64,000 nt of DNA from Rhabdophis nuchalis (GCA_039707465.1 CM077643.1:380975919-381039918); one strand, 5' to 3'; counted from the first letter of the stretch, positions 53,612 through 64,000 are shown. Translations and numbers: made by a program. Notes: generated from the sequence alone by a model not told the origin.

Positions 53612-54985
53612 CTAGGCCAGCTTGTTGAATAGGTATGTCTTTAGACATTGGCGGAAGAGGCGGAGGTCGGTGATGGTGCGTAATTCGGGGGGTAGGTCGT
53701 TCCAAAGGGCTGGCCCCACCACAGAGAAGGCTCTTCCCCTGGGTGTCACCAGTCGGCATTGCCCGGCTGACGGCACCCTGAGAAGGCCCTCTCTGTGGGA
53801 GCGTATCGGTCTAAGGGATGTATGGGGCAAGAGGCGGTCTCGCAAATAACTAGGCCCCGAGCCATGGAGCGCTTTAAAGATGGTCGTCAAGACCTTGAAG
53901 CGCACCTGAAAGACCACAGGAAGCCAATGCAGCTCACGCAGGATCGGTGTTATGTGGGAGCATCTAGTGGCTCCCATAATCACCCGCGCGGCTGCGTTTT
54001 GGACTAACTGTAGCTTTTGGGTGCACCTCAAGGGAAGCCCCATGTAGAGAGCATTACAGTAGTCGAGTCGGGACGTCACGAGAACTTGAGTGACTGTGCG
54101 AAGGGCAGCCCGGTCCAGTAAGGGGCGCAATTGGCGCATCAGGCGTACCTGATGAAACGCCCCCCTGGCCACGGCTGCCACATGGTCTTCCATGGACAGC
54201 CGGGGATCCAGGAGGACACCCAAATTGCGCGCCCTCTCCACGGGGGCCAGTGTTTCGCCCCCTATGGCCAGAGTTGGAATAATCTGGTTGAACCGGGGTG
54301 CCGGAAACCACAGCCACTCAGTCTTGGCAGGGTTGAGCTTGAGTTTGTTACCACCCATCCAGATCCGTACGGCCTCCAAACACCGGGACAGCACTTCGAC
54401 GGCATCGTTGGGGTGGTCTGGGGTGGATATGTACAACTGAGTATCATCAGCGTACAGATGGTACTCCACCCCAAAGCCACGGATGATCTCACCCAGCAGC
54501 TTCATATATGCGTTGAAAAGGAGGGGCGAGAGGACTGAACCCTGAGGAACCACACATACGAGGGACCTCGAGGTCGACCTCTGCCCTCCCGTCAACACAT
54601 ATTGCGACCGACCAGAGAGGTAGGACGAGAACCACCGCAGAATGGTGCCTCCCAGCCCCAACCCCCCCAGTCGGCGCAATAGGATACCATGGTCGATGGT
54701 ATCAAAAGCCGCTGAGAGGTCTAATAGAACTGGGATAGAGGAATAACCTCTATCCCACGCCCTCCAGAGATCATCAACCAACGTGACCAATGCCGTCTCG
54801 GTACTGTGACCGGGTCGGAAGCCGGACTGGCGCGGGTCTAGATAATCAACTTCCTCCAGGTGTCGTGGGAACTGTTGGGCTACCACACTCTCAACAACCT
54901 TCACCAAAAAGTGAAGGTTGGAGACCGGACGATAGTTCTCTAATAATGCTGGGTCCAGGGACGGCTTCTTGAGGAGGGGCCTCAC
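53612..54985 (-). CDS. L2 reverse transcriptase (457 codons, open)
   Basis: Starts MRPLLKKPSLDPALLENYRPVS, then SGFRPGHSTETAL, LDLSAAFDTIDHGILL, VVPQGSVLSPLLF, YADDTQLYI and LHWLPVVFQVRFKVL. It is collinear with 15439-17253 but of a different subfamily (its 3' end is like the fragment at 11370-12005). The N-terminal RT and endonuclease are in the adjoining frame 56120-55020; a frameshift near 55000 separates them. Confidence 0.88.
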   Translation of the reverse strand: MRPLLKKPSLDPALLENYRPVSNLHFLVKVVESVVAQQFPRHLEEVDYLDPRQSGFRPGHSTETALVTLVDDLWRAWDRGYSSIPVLLDLSAAFDTIDHGILLRRLGGLGLGGTILRWFSSYLSGRSQYVLTGGQRSTSRSLVCVVPQGSVLSPLLFNAYMKLLGEIIRGFGVEYHLYADDTQLYISTPDHPNDAVEVLSRCLEAVRIWMGGNKLKLNPAKTEWLWFPAPRFNQIIPTLAIGGETLAPVERARNLGVLLDPRLSMEDHVAAVARGAFHQVRLMRQLRPLLDRAALRTVTQVLVTSRLDYCNALYMGLPLRCTQKLQLVQNAAARVIMGATRCSHITPILRELHWLPVVFQVRFKVLTTIFKALHGSGPSYLRDRLLPHTSLRPIRSHREGLLRVPSAGQCRLVTPRGRAFSVVGPALWNDLPPELRTITDLRLFRQCLKTYLFNKLA

Positions 54986-55019
54986 TACCGCCTCTTTCTA
55001 GACGGCAGGTACGGACCCC

Positions 55020-56417
55020 TCACTCAAAGATGCGTTGACAATGCCCTGGAGCCAGCCTCGTCTCGTCTCCCAGGATGCCAGTACAAGCCAGGAGGGACAA
55101 TAAACATGTGGTCACCCTAAGTTTCCTTGACAACCTGTCCATATCCTTGGTGGTAACAAAGTCAAACTCCTCCCAAGAAGGAACCTCAAGACTAGTCTCG
55201 GACAGTCCCACAGGACCACTGTCGATGGAGGGTAGCTCATTCCGAATCCGAGTGATTTTCTCCTGCAGATAAATCCCAAATTCCTCTGCTCGCCCTTGTA
55301 AAGGGGCTTCCCGCGGCCTCTGATGAAGGATGGAGCGGCTTACCCCAAACAGGGCGGCAGGGCGGTTGTCTGCAGATGCAATAAGGGTGGCACAGTACTC
55401 CCGTTTGGCTACCCTAATCGCCACCAAGTAAGCTCTAATATGGGTTCTCACTAGTGTTCGGTCGGCTTCAGAGCGAGAGGATCTCCATCTGCTCTCTAGG
55501 CGTCTCTTGTGGCGCTTCATCCCCCGAAGCTCCTCAGTAAACCAGGGAGCCTGGGTGGTTCGACGCCGCAAGAGAGGCCGCAAGGCCGCAACTCGGTCCA
55601 AGGCCCCCGTGGCCGCACTCAACCATGCGGCCACTAGGTCCTCAGTCGAGTCGCGAGGCAGGGTCACAGGAATTGGCCCAAGCTCCCTCTGGAATCCATC
55701 CGGATCCATTAGAAGCCTGGGGCGGAACCATCTAGGAGTATCTGGTTCCGCCTCCCCGCGGTGAGGTGAAGCGATTGGAAAGTCTAGCCGAAGGAGAGCG
55801 TGATCTGTCCATGACAAGGGAGTGATGACTAAATCCCCTATCCCCAGATCACAACTCCACTGTCCTGAGACAAAGATCATATCCAGCGTGTTTCCCCCCT
55901 CATGAGTAGGGCCTAAAACTACCTGGGTCAGGTCCATGGCCGTCATGGAAGCCATGAACTCCCGAGCTGCTCCAGAGGCTTCGCCCGCCGACGGCAAGTT
56001 AAAGTCCCCCATGACTACCAGTCTGGGGGTCTCAACTGCCGCCTCGGCTATCACCTCTAGGAGCTCGGGCAGGGCTGCTGTTGTATAGCGAGGAGCCAGG
56101 TATACAACCAGCACGCCCAACTGCCTCCCTAGGCCCTATCTCACGCAGAGAGATTCACACCCAGTTGTCTGAGGGACTGTGGTCTCCTTCGGTTCAAGAC
56201 CTTCCTTAACTATAATCGCCACTCCCCCACCCCTCCCTAGGGCCCTAGGCTGATGGAAGGCATGGTAACCTGGTGGGCACATGTCCACGAGGGGTAGACC
56301 CCCTTCGTGGCCCAACCAGGATTCCGTTATACCCACCAGGTCCGGGTTCCCCTCTGACACAAGGTCATGGATGAGGGGGGCTTTCTGAACCACGGACCTG
56401 GTGTTGCACAACATCAT
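55020..56417 (-). pseudogene. L2 endonuclease and N-terminal RT part
   Basis: Frames 56417-56136 and 56120-55020 read [46 protein letters not shown] and WTDHALLRLDF (endonuclease motifs), then RWRSSRSEADRTLVRTHIRA. A stop near 56130 and a frameshift near 55020 break it. Here the GDFN motif is intact, unlike in the plus-strand L2. Confidence 0.85.
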
Positions 56418-56428
56418 TTAGCCACCAT

Positions 56429-56611
56429 GTGTGGCTAAATGTGTGGCTAAAGGAGTGGTGTAAAAAGGAAGGCTTTGGTCTTATTAGTCATGATGCCTGC
56501 AGCTGGTCCAATGATAAACTGTACAAAAGAGATGGTTTGCACCCATCCAAGAAAGGGACTGAGTTACTTGGCACTAAATTCACAGATTTCCTGGCTAAAC
56601 ATTTAAACTGA
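56429..56611 (+). pseudogene. CR1 ORF1 C-terminus (SGNH/esterase-like end)
   Basis: Sixty residues ending KRDGLHPSKKGTELLGTKF. The D-x-x-H element (DGLH) is the block V motif of SGNH-type esterase domains found in CR1 ORF1. The N-terminal part is missing owing to 5' truncation. Confidence 0.75.
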
Positions 56612-56769
56612 ATAGTGGGGACAGAGAATCAATAGATAAAGAATATTTCTGTCCCCAGCAAACTAAAATTCATAGGGTTATCAGTGCGTGTAACATAGAT
56701 AATTGTGCAGGTAATATTATCAACACTGCTGTCAAGCAAAACCAAACAATTAACAGTGGGTGCCATACC

Positions 56770-59637
56770 ATGTACATGAACCATACAAGTGGCAAAGAAA
56801 TAGGGGCAAAGAGAACCATAGTCAGGCATAACACAGGTTTCGTAGACAGAAAACACAGGGTCAATCAAAATGGACTCAAATGTCTATACACCAATGCACA
56901 GAGTATGAGGAATAAACAGGGTGAATTAGAAATTCAAGTAAATGAGGGCAGATACGATATTGTTGCCATTACAGAAACTTGGTGGGATGAAACCCACAAA
57001 TGGAACATACAGCTAGAAGGATTTAAATTATTTAAAAGAAATAGACCAAATAAAAGAGGAGGTGGAGTTGCACTATATATAAGAAATAATTACATCTCTA
57101 CAGAAATAGAGCACAACAATGATGAGAACTATCTTGAATGTATTTGGGTCAATATTAAAGGTTGGGGGGGGAATGATATTGTCATAGGTCTATACTACAG
57201 GCCACCCAACCAAGCAGAGGAAGTGGATGTACTTTTTGCTAACCAGCTAACTAAGGTATGTAGGAAGCACACTGCAATAGTAATGGGAGATTTTAACTAC
57301 CCTGACATCAATTGGGAAACAAACTCTGCACCAAGTGGAAGATCCAACAGGTTCCTAACAAACCTAGCAGACAACTTTGTTTCCCAAAAGGTAGAGAAGG
57401 GAACAAGGGGATCAGCAATATTGGACTTAATTCTCACTAACAGAGAGGAAATGATAGAAGGTGTAGAAGCTACAGGAACTTTGGGGGCAAGCGATCATGA
57501 AATACTGGAATTCAACATTATGCAAACAAAAGTAGTTGAACAAAGTCAAACTAGAGTCTTAGACTTCAAGAGAGCTAATTTCAACAAACTCAGAGAGAGC
57601 TTGGGAAGGATTCCATGGATGAGAATCCTCAAGGGGAAAACAACTCAAGAAGCTTGGGAAATTTTGAAAAATGAGATTATAAAAGCCCAGTCCAGCGCAA
57701 TACCAATGAAGAAGAAAAATAACAGTTCCCAAAAGAAACCAGCATGGCTGCATAAAGAACTCTCTGACAAATTGAAAGACAAAAAGGATAAATATAAAAA
57801 GTGGAAAAAGGGGGACATAACCAAGGCAAAATATCAGCAAATAGCCCGAGCCTGTAAAGATGAAGTGAGGAAAGCTAAGGCTCACAATGAAGAAAGGCTT
57901 GCCAAAAAAGTAAAAAATAACAAAAAAAGCTTCTTCCAACATGTTAAAAATAAGAAAAAAGTTAAGGAAACAATTGGTCCACTGCTGGGAGAAAATGGCA
58001 AGAAGATGATAAGCAACAGGGAGAAAGCAGAACTATTTAACTCTTTCTTTGCATCTGTCTTTACACAAAGGGATAAAACAGTCCAATCAATCAAAAACAG
58101 CACCACAAATATCAGATTAGGAACACAAGTTGAAATAGAGAAGAAAATGGTAAGTGAGCACCTGTCTGCCCTGGACGAGTTCAAATCACCAGGACCGGAT
58201 GGATTACACCCCAGGGTTCTGAAGGAACTGGCAGACGAGATCTCAGAACCACTGAACTATATCTTTCAGAGATCCTGGAGCACCGGGGAACTGCCAGAAG
58301 ACTGGAAAAGAGCAGATGTGGTTCCCATCTTCAAAAAAGGAAAAAAAACAGATCCAGGAAACTATAGACCCATCAGCCTGACCTCAATACCAGGAAAGAT
58401 TCTGGAAAAGATAATTAAACAACAAATAAGTGAACACCTAGAAGCAAACAAAGTAATAGCCAAAAGCCAACATGGGTTTGTCAAAAACAGATCATGCCAG
58501 ACGAATCTAATTGCATTCTTTGACAAAGTAACAAAATCAGTGGACCAGAGGAATGCTGTTGATATAATTTACCTGGACTTCAGTAAGGCATTTGATAAAG
58601 TAGACCATAACCTACTATTAGATAAAGTAGAAAATTGTGGGTTAGACAGCACCACCACCAAATGGATTCGTAACTGGCTGACCAACCGCACTCAACGTGT
58701 AGTCCTCAATGGAACTGCATCTACATGGAAGGAAGTATGCAGTGGAGTCCCCCAAGGCTCTGTTTTAGGCCCAGTACTCTTTAACATCTTCATCAACGAT
58801 TTGGATGAGGGGATAAATGGGGAACTCATCAAATTCGCAGACGACACCAAGCTGGCAGGAATAGCCAACACTCCAGAAGATAGGCTTAAGATACAGAAGG
58901 ATCTAGACAAACTTGAACATTGGGCACTGTCTAATAAAATGAAATTCAATTGTGAAAAAAGTAAGGTCCTACATATAGGCAAGAAAAACCAAATGCACAA
59001 GTACAGTATAGGTGGTACCTTGCTCAATAGTAGCAACTGTGAGAGGGATCTCGGAATCCTAGTGGACAACCATTTAAATATGAGCCAGCAGTGTGCAGCA
59101 GCTGCCAAAAAAGCCAACACAGTTCTAGGCTGCATCAACAGAGGGATAGAATCTAGATCGCGTGAAGTGTTAATGCCACTGTATAGTGCCTTGGTAAGGC
59201 CACACTTGGAATACTGCATACAGTTTTGGTCGCCACGATGTAGAAAAGACGTGGAGACTCTGGAAAGAGTGCAAAGAAGAGCAACCAAGATGATTAGAGG
59301 ACTGGAGACTAAGACATATGAAGAACGGCTGCAGGAACTGGGTATGTCTAGTTTGATGAAGAGAAGGACCAGGGGAGACATGATAGCAGTGTTCCGATAT
59401 CTCAGAGGGTGCCACAAAGAAGAGGGAGTCAAACTTTTCTCCAAGACACCTGGGGGCAGGACAAGGAGCAATGGGTGGAAACTAACCAAGGAGAGAAGCA
59501 ACTTAGAACTAAGGAGAAATTTCCTAACAGTAAGAACAATTAACCTCTGGAACAGCTTGCCTCCAGCAGTTGTGAATGCCCCAACCCTGGAAGTCTTTAA
59601 AAAGATGTTAGACAGCCATTTGTCTGAAATGGTATAA
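56770..59637 (+). CDS. CR1 ORF2: endonuclease-reverse transcriptase (955 codons, intact)
   Basis: Uninterrupted from an AP-type endonuclease to the CR1 C-terminus. Endonuclease motifs are LYTNAQSMRNKQGELE (about residue 37), ITETWWDE, MGDFNYPDINW (about 172) and GASDHEILEF (about 240). A Lys-rich linker follows. RT motifs are SPGPDGLHPRVLKEL, DIIYLDFSKAFDKVDH (about 601), GVPQGSVLGPVLF (about 661) and FADDTKLAG (about 689). The C-terminal region reads [19 protein letters not shown] and [16 protein letters not shown]. All catalytic motifs look complete, so the protein could be functional, but the element lacks its promoter and most of ORF1. The first ATG used lies in the linker and the true start is uncertain. 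Confidence 0.93.
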   Translation: MYMNHTSGKEIGAKRTIVRHNTGFVDRKHRVNQNGLKCLYTNAQSMRNKQGELEIQVNEGRYDIVAITETWWDETHKWNIQLEGFKLFKRNRPNKRGGGVALYIRNNYISTEIEHNNDENYLECIWVNIKGWGGNDIVIGLYYRPPNQAEEVDVLFANQLTKVCRKHTAIVMGDFNYPDINWETNSAPSGRSNRFLTNLADNFVSQKVEKGTRGSAILDLILTNREEMIEGVEATGTLGASDHEILEFNIMQTKVVEQSQTRVLDFKRANFNKLRESLGRIPWMRILKGKTTQEAWEILKNEIIKAQSSAIPMKKKNNSSQKKPAWLHKELSDKLKDKKDKYKKWKKGDITKAKYQQIARACKDEVRKAKAHNEERLAKKVKNNKKSFFQHVKNKKKVKETIGPLLGENGKKMISNREKAELFNSFFASVFTQRDKTVQSIKNSTTNIRLGTQVEIEKKMVSEHLSALDEFKSPGPDGLHPRVLKELADEISEPLNYIFQRSWSTGELPEDWKRADVVPIFKKGKKTDPGNYRPISLTSIPGKILEKIIKQQISEHLEANKVIAKSQHGFVKNRSCQTNLIAFFDKVTKSVDQRNAVDIIYLDFSKAFDKVDHNLLLDKVENCGLDSTTTKWIRNWLTNRTQRVVLNGTASTWKEVCSGVPQGSVLGPVLFNIFINDLDEGINGELIKFADDTKLAGIANTPEDRLKIQKDLDKLEHWALSNKMKFNCEKSKVLHIGKKNQMHKYSIGGTLLNSSNCERDLGILVDNHLNMSQQCAAAAKKANTVLGCINRGIESRSREVLMPLYSALVRPHLEYCIQFWSPRCRKDVETLERVQRRATKMIRGLETKTYEERLQELGMSSLMKRRTRGDMIAVFRYLRGCHKEEGVKLFSKTPGGRTRSNGWKLTKERSNLELRRNFLTVRTINLWNSLPPAVVNAPTLEVFKKMLDSHLSEMV

Positions 59638-59849
59638 GATTCCTGCCCATGCAGGGGGTTGGACTAGAAGACCTACAAGGTCCCTTCCAACTCTGCTATT
59701 GTATTGTATCAGCCTGGGGCCCCGGGTCTGTGATTCCTGCCCACCTAGTCTGCGATGGGAGGGCGGAGAGTTGGAGCACGTGACCGCCTGAATCCAGCGG
59801 CCACGGTCTTCCAACCGATGATGCCTATTCCGCCTCCCACCGCCTACCA

Positions 59850-61748
59850 ATATGGTAGTTGAGGTCTTTCAAATCCAAGATAGCTCTCCACCCTCCTGAG
59901 CTCTTGGGCACTAGGAAGAGGATGGAGTAAAACCCTCTCCCCTCCAGGCCCAGGGAACTGGTTCTATGGCCGGAATGTCTAATAGGGGACTGATCTCCGC
60001 CTCCATGAGCCCTCTCTTGGTGACACACCTGGGGGTGGGGCAATGAATAAAATGATGGGGGGGAAGTGAAATGAACTCTAGGGTGAGGCCAAGTCGTACT
60101 GTTTGCAATACCCACGCATCTAAAGTGGTCATCTCCCAAAAATCCGCAAACAGTTGGAGTCAACCCCCTATGGGAAGATGAGGGTAGTGGTCATTTGTTG
60201 TGGCAGAAAGGCTTGTTGGCGTGCCCCCCACGAAATGGGTGCCTGGAGTAGGGTTGATAATGGTTCCAGCCCCAAAGGGCTGTCTGTCCTGGGTATGGTC
60301 GGAACCCTGGGAGTAGTTGTGCTGAAAGGAGGTGCGTTTCTGATGCCCAAAAATGTTGCTTAGGAAAGAAGGGGGTCCTTGAGATCCTGGGCACTGCCCT
60401 GCGAAATGGCTGAGGCAATTACTTCCCTCATCTCGGCTGAGAGGGAAGGTCCCTGGTCCTCCACTGGGCGACCCCCAACCTGGAGGCCACTGCAGGGGAA
60501 GCTCTATGTGATACAGAAGGAGTAGGGTTGACTGAAGCCTCATCCTCTGCCATATCACAATTAAACAGGTCTTCTCCACCCCCGATAGACAGTAGGAACG
60601 ATCTGAGGAGAGATCCCGGGAATCTCTTTTGCAGGAGGAAGAAGGCCCAGGCTGGGCTAGGTCCCCCTCCCCAGAAGGGTCTGGAATATCTGCTCAATGG
60701 ACTTGAGCAATCGTGGTGGTCTGCCTTTGGGCCCTATAAAATTGGCAATCCAACGCCTTCTGGCACCTGGCATCAGCCCTCTCCTGAGTAAAGGTGTCCC
60801 GCCTAACATAAGGGTCCCTACTGATATCCTTAATGACCTCCCTGCCCGCCCTGCCCACCTTTCTAGTATAGGGCCTATCTTCCCAGGTGGAGGCCCCTTG
60901 CTCTGGGAATTCTGTGATGGCCTCCTTTTCCATACTGGCCGATGAAATGGCCTGCGGGGAAATCTGGCTGGGTCCGGAGGTTAAAGGCACAGGGGGGGCA
61001 ACTTGCCAAGCCGCTGCAGAGGTGGGTAAGGAAGGGCAATCTGCATCCTTGATGGAGGATGGCCAGAGAGGAAGAGAGGACGGTGGAAGACTCATGGAGG
61101 GTGGCTGCTGTCCAGCCCCCAAACGCTTCAGCACTTTCCCAAATAACCGCCGAAGGGAGAAGACCGTCTGCTGGTCCCAACGAAAAGGCAGCAATGTGCG
61201 GCGGCATCTGGATTCAGTGGGAAAATCCCGCTCTCCGATTGGCTGCCCTGGTGGACCCAAAATGGCCACGTCCAGGAGAAGACACGTGGTGCAGGTGCGG
61301 CAGTTAGCAGCCACTCTGCCACCATCTTTTGCTGCCGCTCGATGGATCCGACGATCCTCCCAATGCCAGATGGGCCGCCGAGAGGTCGGGCAGTCCCGCT
61401 GGTGAAGAATGGGGGAAGGGTGGCAATGTCAGTCTGGCAGAGCCGACAGCTCCCCCCCCCCCCGGGAGGCCAGGGAGCATGCCACTCTCCGGAGAGCAAA
61501 TCTGGCTCCGTAGGGTAAGGAAAGAATCCTCAAAAGGCAATACACAACGAAACAAAGGGAAAGGAGCTAAAACTAAAGAATAAAATAAAATAAAATGCAA
61601 TTTAAAGGAATAAATGAAGTAGATCAGCTACGCTGCTAAATAAACATCCGATGGGCTTTGGACAGAATTGAAAAACTGAGTACTGTGGGAAAGGAAGGGC
61701 TGACTAAAAGAAACTTCAATCCAGTCCTTGGGCAGTGGGACAGAATTT
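59850..61748 (-). pseudogene. DIRS gag-like ORF1 and start of RT (copy 2)
   Basis: Gag-like frame 61314-60694 (206 codons, best preserved of the two copies), then shifted frames 60697-60428 and 60579-60160. The RT start 60163-59850 has GRGFYSILFLVPKSSGGWRA. It is interrupted at 59849 by the L2. Confidence 0.6.
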
Positions 61749-61785
61749 AACCCTTGCTTGGACACTCCAAGCAGTGCACAGGAGA

Positions 61786-64000
61786 AGCAAAATATCTTCA
61801 GGTGAAAACAAAACCCACCTGCCTTTTGAAAAAGCACCTTTGGCTTTTTTATGCTTGCCATGGGACAAACATGACCTGGATGACTGAGAAACTCCATAGA
61901 CATTTAACCATATCATTTCAATTCACAATCCATCTTGTTCATCTAGATGGGCAGTGAAGCTTCTAATAAAAAGCTCCTACAAAAAGCTTCCTATTCAATG
62001 TATCCCATTAGAAAAGCTGCTTTCATTTGTGTTTTCTGTTTCATAAGGAACTTTTGTATTTTACTTACTTTACCCAAAATACATATAACTTTTAGATTTC
62101 CATATAATGAATAATTAATCATTGGACATGTTCAGAATCATAAAGAAGATGCATTTATATCAGTGTTTTCCACACTTGGCAACTTTAAGATGTGTGAACT
62201 TCACAGTTGGTCCACAGATCTTAAAATTATCAAGTTTGAAAAATCCCGATGTATACAAAATGCAAAGCTTAGCTTTAAACTTGTTAATGTGTGTATACAT
62301 GTGTACACAGGCTTCTGAACATGAGTGGTTAGGAGAAGAGTCACTGTTCCCACCCATTCCACAGCTCCAATATCTCAAAACCTTCATTTGCTCCCTAATT
62401 GTCTTCAGAATTAGAACAGCCCTTCACCCCATTCTCTGGTATAAGTTATGACTCATTGAACAATTATGAGGGAAACTTCTCCTCAAGCAGCTGATAAGAG
62501 GTAATGATTTTTGGATAAAGTAAAAGTATATGGAGTGCATTAGTCTGAAAACAATGGGAACACTGTTATTCGAAGCTTAACTGCCCATCTAGATGAACAA
62601 GATGGATTGTGAATTGAAATGAAATGACTAAATGTCTATGGAGTTTCTCAGTCATCCAGGTCATGTTTGTCCCATGACAAGCATAAAAAAGCCAAAGGTG
62701 CTTTTTCAAAAGGCAGGTGGGTTTTGTTTTCCCTTGAAGATATGTTGCTTCTCTTCCAAGGAGCTTCTTCAGTTCTTAGACTTATATGCTGCTTCGGAGA
62801 GCTGAAGAAGCTTCCTGAATGAGAAACAAAAGGTCTTCAAAGGAAAACAACGTCAGTTGACTCTGGAAAAAGCACCTTTGGGATAATAAAGTTCACTTTT
62901 TATCACAGTGACAAGTGATGTTTATGTGTGTTGGTGATAGTGGATAATTATTTGCCTGGAACTGCAAAATAAAAATAATACCTAGTTTAGTTCCATGTTT
63001 TTTCTAAGTCTTGCCAAAAAAATAAGGCAATGAAGGAATGTTGATCCTTAGGAAACCCTACATCTAACAAATTACAAGAGCACCACCTTGTGTCTGTGTT
63101 TGCTGAGAAATCTTCAGGCTGGTTAGTCCTGTGTAAGTAACATTTGTCTTTAGCCAAGCAGAATTTATTATCTCAACATTTCCTATATCCTCATAATCTT
63201 CTTTAATCTTCTCATGTTTCAGAATTTAGGACAAAATCCTAGGTTCATAAGACCAACGCAGCTCAGTCCATTAAGTTTCATCAAACTAGGGGAATCTAAA
63301 AACGTCACTGATTCATAATTTGATCATTGATGAAAAAGCTTGTGAATTCAAGTAGTCCTTGAATTACGATCATAATTCAGACTGGAATTACAGTCATAAA
63401 TTGTACCAGTTTTTAAACAGACCACTGATTGCAACAAAGTTGGAAATGGTAGAAGGCATCCTGCCAGAGCAAGGGTTGGACTAGAAGATCTTTAAGGTCC
63501 CTTCCAAATCTGCTATTCTGTTCTGTTAGTGCAGTGGTTAAGTAAACAAAGGTTGATAAAGTGAACCTATTGTACCTGTGAGGTGTTTTTACCTGAAAAT
63601 TGAAAGTAAACGCAAGATTATTGCAAAAAAAATCTCCATCATGTGACCACAGGATTCTACAGGCCTTCCTGTCCTCTTCCATCCTCTGGAATCCATTTAA
63701 GCTCACGCCTACTACTTAGGTGACTTACACCGAACTAGTTCTCAAATTATATCTACAAATATACACATGATATGCTAATTGGGACCTTAGACAATCAATC
63801 ATTCAATACTGGAGGAAATCAGGCGTGGTTGATCTTTGGAAATAGGAATCATAAACCAGAAATTATCATTCTTTGGATACATCATGTGGGCTGAGGCGTC
63901 TATGGAAAAGATGATACTGCTGGACCAAGTGGATAGAAAAAGAGGCTAACAGTGCATGAAACGAATAGATGGAGTATTGGAACCTTTTGGGGTGCATCTG
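61786..64000 (+). other. Right flank of DIRS copy 2 up to the window edge
   Basis: Direct copy of 20185-22404: long inverted repeat (61786-61964/62576-62753), old CR1 3' end (about 63450-63540), the BovB-like terminal segment in reverse (about 63660-63720) and the RTE-like remnant (63840-64000). No gene is complete here; the predicted inverted chemokine copy would lie past the edge. Confidence 0.75.

Larger units (their letters stand above)
56418..59709 (+). mobile_element. CR1 LINE, long 5'-truncated copy nested in L2
   Basis: Inserted exactly between the L2 codons for RGPRL and MMLCN (the L2 frame is restored if it is removed). Contains the end of ORF1, an intercistronic stretch, an uninterrupted ORF2, and the short CR1 3' UTR ending CAAGGTCCCTTCCAACTCTG and a minimal TATTGTATTGTAT tail. 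Being nested in L2, nested in DIRS, it is among the youngest insertions here. Confidence 0.93.
53409..59849 (-). mobile_element. L2-type LINE, long copy, split by CR1
   Basis: Minus strand: 5' part 59849-59710, then the CR1 (56418-59709), then endonuclease and start of RT (56417-55020), RT (54985-53612), 3' UTR and an (AAACT)n tail at 53409-53430. Inserted in the DIRS RT at GCAATG/AATATGG, matching the intact site at about 18250 in copy 1. Nearly full length. Confidence 0.9.
44554..61783 (-). mobile_element. DIRS-like retrotransposon, copy 2 (with nested insertions)
   Basis: Ends are the inverted repeats at 44554-44588 and 61749-61783, with one mismatch between arms. Internal order on the minus strand matches copy 1: gag-like 61314-60694; RT 60340-59850 then 53400-52876 with YLDD at 53000-53011, continuing 51855-51443; RNase H to about 46300; recombinase about 45898-44880. 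Interrupted by L2+CR1, two further L2 pieces, L1 and the HAL1-like element. Just outside the left repeat, a short TTATTATTATTATTTATTAAATTT stretch (about 44476-44500) is absent from copy 1. Confidence 0.87.
33663..64000 (+). repeat. Segmental duplication, unit 2 (continues past window)
   Basis: Paralogue of 3628-22404 in the same orientation. Private insertions are Gypsy (34331-39170), a CR1 3' end (about 44598-44828), L1 (48216-51442), L2 (51856-52875), L2 (53211-53332) and L2 with nested CR1 (53409-59849). Position 64000 corresponds to about 22404, inside the inverted unit that carries gene B, so the next roughly 3 kb should hold a further chemokine gene on the minus strand. Confidence 0.9.

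Noticed and set aside
58692..59501. 269-codon antisense ORF within CR1
   Set aside because: Mirror of the intact ORF2, without its own motifs. A similar shadow exists in the decayed CR1 at 30102-30579.

Overview
The window is vertebrate nuclear DNA, almost certainly from a squamate reptile and probably a snake (inference). The reasons are the mix of repeats: CR1 and L2 LINEs whose 3' ends run into short microsatellite tails, BovB/RTE fragments, L1, a DIRS-type tyrosine-recombinase element, a Ty3/Gypsy element and many hAT-type miniature elements. There is also a compact three-exon gene family with vertebrate splice sites. No bacterial genes, CRISPR arrays, rRNAs or tRNAs were seen.

The only host genes I can support are three CC-chemokine genes: copy A (+, 5284-6418), copy B (-, 24486-25496) and copy C (+, 40142-41212). 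Each has a signal-peptide exon, an exon with the adjacent CC pair and third cysteine, and an exon with the fourth cysteine and the C-terminal helix. All three share a TATA box and a proximal promoter with an E-box and an overlapping STAT/kappaB-like motif.

Large-scale layout: a tandem duplication places 3628-22404 (unit 1) and 33663-64000 (unit 2) in the same orientation. An inverted partial copy (about 22065-27412) carries gene B. Unit 2 runs off the right edge exactly where the inverted gene lies in unit 1, so a fourth chemokine gene is predicted about 2 kb beyond the window. Between the chemokine blocks sits a DIRS-like element (9553-20182 and its duplicate 44554-61783). It was already present, and already carried an L1-derived ORF1-only insertion, before the duplication. 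Each copy was then hit by different later insertions: L2 in unit 1; Gypsy, L1, L2 and CR1 in unit 2. The nesting gives a relative order of events.

Left edge (1-3627): a minus-strand L1 ORF2 remnant split by a hAT-like element carrying about 840 bp of GA-rich sequence. Centre (27412-33660): unique or inverted-repeat sequence with decayed CR1 fragments and a complex hairpin junction. Right part (44.5-61.8 kb): the DIRS duplicate with nested L1, L2 and an uninterrupted 955-codon CR1 ORF2.

The most interesting signal is in the chemokines. Flanks, intron 2 and 3' UTR of B are nearly identical to A and C, while the coding part of exons 2 and 3 is strongly diverged and mostly amino-acid changing. 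This is the pattern expected of accelerated exon evolution or of exon replacement by conversion.
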